From NCBI RefSeq assembly GCF_013280595.1, contig NZ_JAAATY010000016.1, positions 1-64,000 of the forward strand: a stretch of 64,000 nucleotides of DNA. The letters run 5' to 3'. Shown one piece after another: positions 62,303 through 64,000 of this stretch. The DNA is from Kibdelosporangium persicum (GTDB lineage Bacteria > Actinomycetota > Actinomycetes > Mycobacteriales > Pseudonocardiaceae). Position 1 is the stretch's first letter, and the number at the start of each line of letters is the position of its first letter. Below the pieces are notes generated by a model, which ran no database searches, was not told where the DNA came from, and worked only from the letters and a program-made list of their open reading frames with translations. A program made the position numbers and the translations under genes.

Positions 62303-63009
62303 GACCCCATCACTGCGTCGATCTCGCCAGTGGACGCCAGATAGCCGTGACCGCGCACGGTACGGACGATGGACCCCGCGCCAACGGCGTCAAGCTTGCG
62401 CCGCAGATACCCCACATAGACCTCGACGGCATTACGCGTCGCCGCCTGCTCGTCGCCCCAGACGGCACGCAGGAGCTCGTCCTTGGTGACCACCGAGCCC
62501 GCGCGGCTGGCGAGCACGTCCAGCACGGCGAACTCACGCGGGCTGAGCGACACCGGCTCACCGGCCATGCTGACCTGCCGCGCGGCCCGGTCGACGACAA
62601 GATCCCCCAGCCGGAGCCGTTGACCCGTGCCCTCCACGGCGCCACGCCTCAGCAACGCCCGGACCTGGGCGACCAGCACCACGAAGGAGAACGGTTTGAC
62701 CAGGTAACCGTCGGCCCCGAGGTCCAGCCCGTCGGCCTGGTCGATCTCGCCGTCCTTCGCGGACACCAGCAGCACGGGCGTGCGCACGCCCTCGGCTCTC
62801 AGTGCCTGCAGCACGCGATAACCGGACAATCCGGGCAGCATGATGTCGAGCAGGATGGCGTCGAACGAGCCGGTCCGCGCGACCTGCAGTGCGCTGGGGC
62901 CGTCCGCGGCCACCACTACGTCCATGCCTTCCGCGGTCAGGCCACGCTGCAGCGCCCGGCGTACGCCCGGCTCGTCGTCAACCACCAGTACCCGAGGTCT
63001 CACGCGCAC
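62299..63009 (-). CDS. OmpR/PhoB-family response regulator
   Basis: 236 residues. Receiver with VLVVDDEPG, phospho-acceptor Asp in ILLDIMLPG and Lys in LVKPFSF; C-terminal winged HTH (LSPREFAVLDVLASRAGSVV ... VYVGYLRRKLD). First gene of the two-component operon. Divergent from the exported LolA-like protein, which is a likely target. Confidence 0.94.
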   Translation of the reverse strand: MRVRPRVLVVDDEPGVRRALQRGLTAEGMDVVVAADGPSALQVARTGSFDAILLDIMLPGLSGYRVLQALRAEGVRTPVLLVSAKDGEIDQADGLDLGADGYLVKPFSFVVLVAQVRALLRRGAVEGTGQRLRLGDLVVDRAARQVSMAGEPVSLSPREFAVLDVLASRAGSVVTKDELLRAVWGDEQAATRNAVEVYVGYLRRKLDAVGAGSIVRTVRGHGYLASTGEIDAVMGS

Positions 63010-63142
63010 AGCATGCCTGTCCGCCCGCCGCCAGGCCGGGATTTCTGAGCTTTCTCTCAGCTCCTCAGCCTCGTCTCAGGTGCTGGCGGGCAGTCTCTGT
63101 GGTGCGGGAACATCACATGACGCGACAACGGGGAGCTGACGG

Positions 63143-64000
63143 ATGAACACCAAGAAGACGGCACTGGCCGTGGCGGGAGCGGGGGTGCTCGCCGGCGTGG
63201 TCGGGCTGGGCATCCTGGCCGTTCCGGCCGGCGCGGACGAGCCGCCGCCAGTGCTGCCGTCGATCACCGCCGAACAGCTGGTCGAGTCGGTGGCGAACGC
63301 CAAGATCCCGGCGCTGAACGGCAAGGTCTCCGCCCAGGAGAACCTGGGCCTGCCGATCAAGGTGCTCGACGGCATGAACTCGGCCACGGTCTGGGCCGAC
63401 GGCCAGAACCGGTTCCGGGCGACCGTGCCGGGCAGGACCTCGGAGCGGACCCTCGTCGAGGACGGCGGCACGCTGTGGACCTGGGACTCGCAGAAGAACA
63501 CGGTCACCAAGCACAGCCACGGCCAGCAGGCCACGCCGGAGAACCTGGCCGGCAAGGACCCGGCGACGCTGGGCAAGGACCTGCTCGGCCTGGTCCGCCA
63601 GTACAGCGACGTCAAGGTCGACGGCACCGCACGCGTGGCCACGCGCCCCGCGTACGAGCTGGTCGTGACGCCGAAGCCGACCGAGCGCACGCTGCTGCGT
63701 GAGGTCCGCGTGGCGGTCGACTCGGAGACCCGGCTGCCGCTGCGCCTGCAGGTGCTGGCCAACGGCCAGGCCGACCCGGCGCTGAAGGTCGAGTTCACCG
63801 AACTGACCGTCGGCCCGCAGGACGCCAAGCTGTTCCAGTTCACGCCGCCGCAGGGTGCGACGGTCAAGGAGCGCACCGACGCGGGCAAGCCGCACAACGA
63901 GGCTGAGGGCCGCAAGGGCCTGCAGGACTTCGTCAGCGGCCTGAACCTGCAGACCGTGGGCGACGGCTGGGACACGACCTTCGTGGCCAAGCTGCCTGGT
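63143..64000 (+). CDS. Exported LolA/RseB-like protein, partial (3' end outside the window)
   Basis: Open from ATG 63143 (GGGGAG 7 bases upstream) to the end of the window, 286 codons so far. Signal-type N-terminus: MNTKKTALAVAGAGVLAGVV with a possible cleavage after PAGADE. The rest fits the LolA/LppX-like half-barrel used by sigma-E regulatory proteins and lipid carriers (AEQLVESVANAKIPALNGKV; FTELTVGPQDAKLFQFTPP). Divergent from a two-component regulator. In gram-positives the family is thought to bind lipids or sense envelope state. Confidence 0.8.
   Translation, partial: MNTKKTALAVAGAGVLAGVVGLGILAVPAGADEPPPVLPSITAEQLVESVANAKIPALNGKVSAQENLGLPIKVLDGMNSATVWADGQNRFRATVPGRTSERTLVEDGGTLWTWDSQKNTVTKHSHGQQATPENLAGKDPATLGKDLLGLVRQYSDVKVDGTARVATRPAYELVVTPKPTERTLLREVRVAVDSETRLPLRLQVLANGQADPALKVEFTELTVGPQDAKLFQFTPPQGATVKERTDAGKPHNEAEGRKGLQDFVSGLNLQTVGDGWDTTFVAKLPG

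Overview
This is chromosomal DNA of a high-GC actinomycete, most likely of the Pseudonocardiales (Amycolatopsis/Lentzea/Kibdelosporangium-type). The evidence is the high G+C, the many GTG/TTG starts, GTGA and ATGA stop-start overlaps, mycothiol synthesis (mshB), methylglucose-lipopolysaccharide and glycogen genes (gpgS, glgC, glgA/glgM), and a gene order that follows the Mycobacterium tuberculosis Rv1165-Rv1224 neighbourhood (typA, mshB, fdxC, dapC-like aminotransferase, dapD, dapE, LOG, folP2, gpgS, DivIVA-like, tag, DUF3117, glgA, glgC, O-methyltransferase, sigE, rseA, htrA, tatB). The genus is an inference; no rRNA is present to settle it.

Layout. 1-4.3 kb: two coupled repeat-rich, probably surface/exported proteins, divergent from a membrane-anchored HTH protein with a ricin-like outer domain. 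4.3-7.7 kb: the envelope-stress locus sigE-rseA-htrA-tatB. 7.9-17.4 kb: O-methyltransferase, glgC, glgA, GtrA-like protein, MFS/LysR pair, M17 aminopeptidase, DUF3117, tag, DivIVA-like protein and a PadR/permease pair. 18.1-26.5 kb: a nine-gene, one-direction, mostly stop-start-coupled operon that looks like an undescribed carrier-protein-based biosynthetic cluster: MFS, radical SAM, acyl carrier protein, ATP-grasp ligase, Gfo/Idh oxidoreductase, stand-alone condensation domain, APH-type kinase, glycosyltransferase and GNAT. It sits between tag/DivIVA and gpgS/folP2, which are close neighbours in mycobacteria. 26.5-35.4 kb: gpgS-folP2, an acyltransferase, a DyP peroxidase, two LOG proteins, dapE, a VapBC-like toxin-antitoxin pair, dapD. 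35.4-46.9 kb: CHAD protein, SDR/HxlR pair, S9 peptidase, DUF4097/MarR pair, dapC-fdxC, GNAT, MBL-fold protein, mshB. 46.9-54.9 kb: an oligopeptide ABC transporter (oppFDCB-oppA) plus a second lipoprotein binding protein. 55.2-64 kb: typA, a tiny Cys-rich protein, YCII protein, trpS behind a textbook Trp attenuator, a Nudix fusion, TetR, ferredoxin, a two-component system and a partial LolA/RseB-like exported protein.

How it works together: dapC, dapD and dapE supply the succinylase branch of lysine/diaminopimelate synthesis; glgC and glgA feed glycogen/maltosyl-phosphate; sigE-rseA-htrA is a sense-and-protect circuit for the envelope. The 18-26 kb cluster is best read as: the ATP-grasp enzyme loads an amino or carboxylic acid on the carrier protein, the radical SAM and oxidoreductase modify the bound unit, the condensation protein releases or couples it, the glycosyltransferase, kinase and GNAT decorate or protect, and the MFS protein exports. 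That reading is inference.

Non-coding structure of note: a dispersed intergenic element made of inverted arrays of 22-bp repeats (30839-31089 and 55053-55217); a 37-bp perfect palindrome with four CACGTG cores in front of the toxin-antitoxin pair; the trpS leader peptide and attenuator; two DtxR/IdeR-like boxes next to typA; and a Crp-like site in front of the biosynthetic operon.
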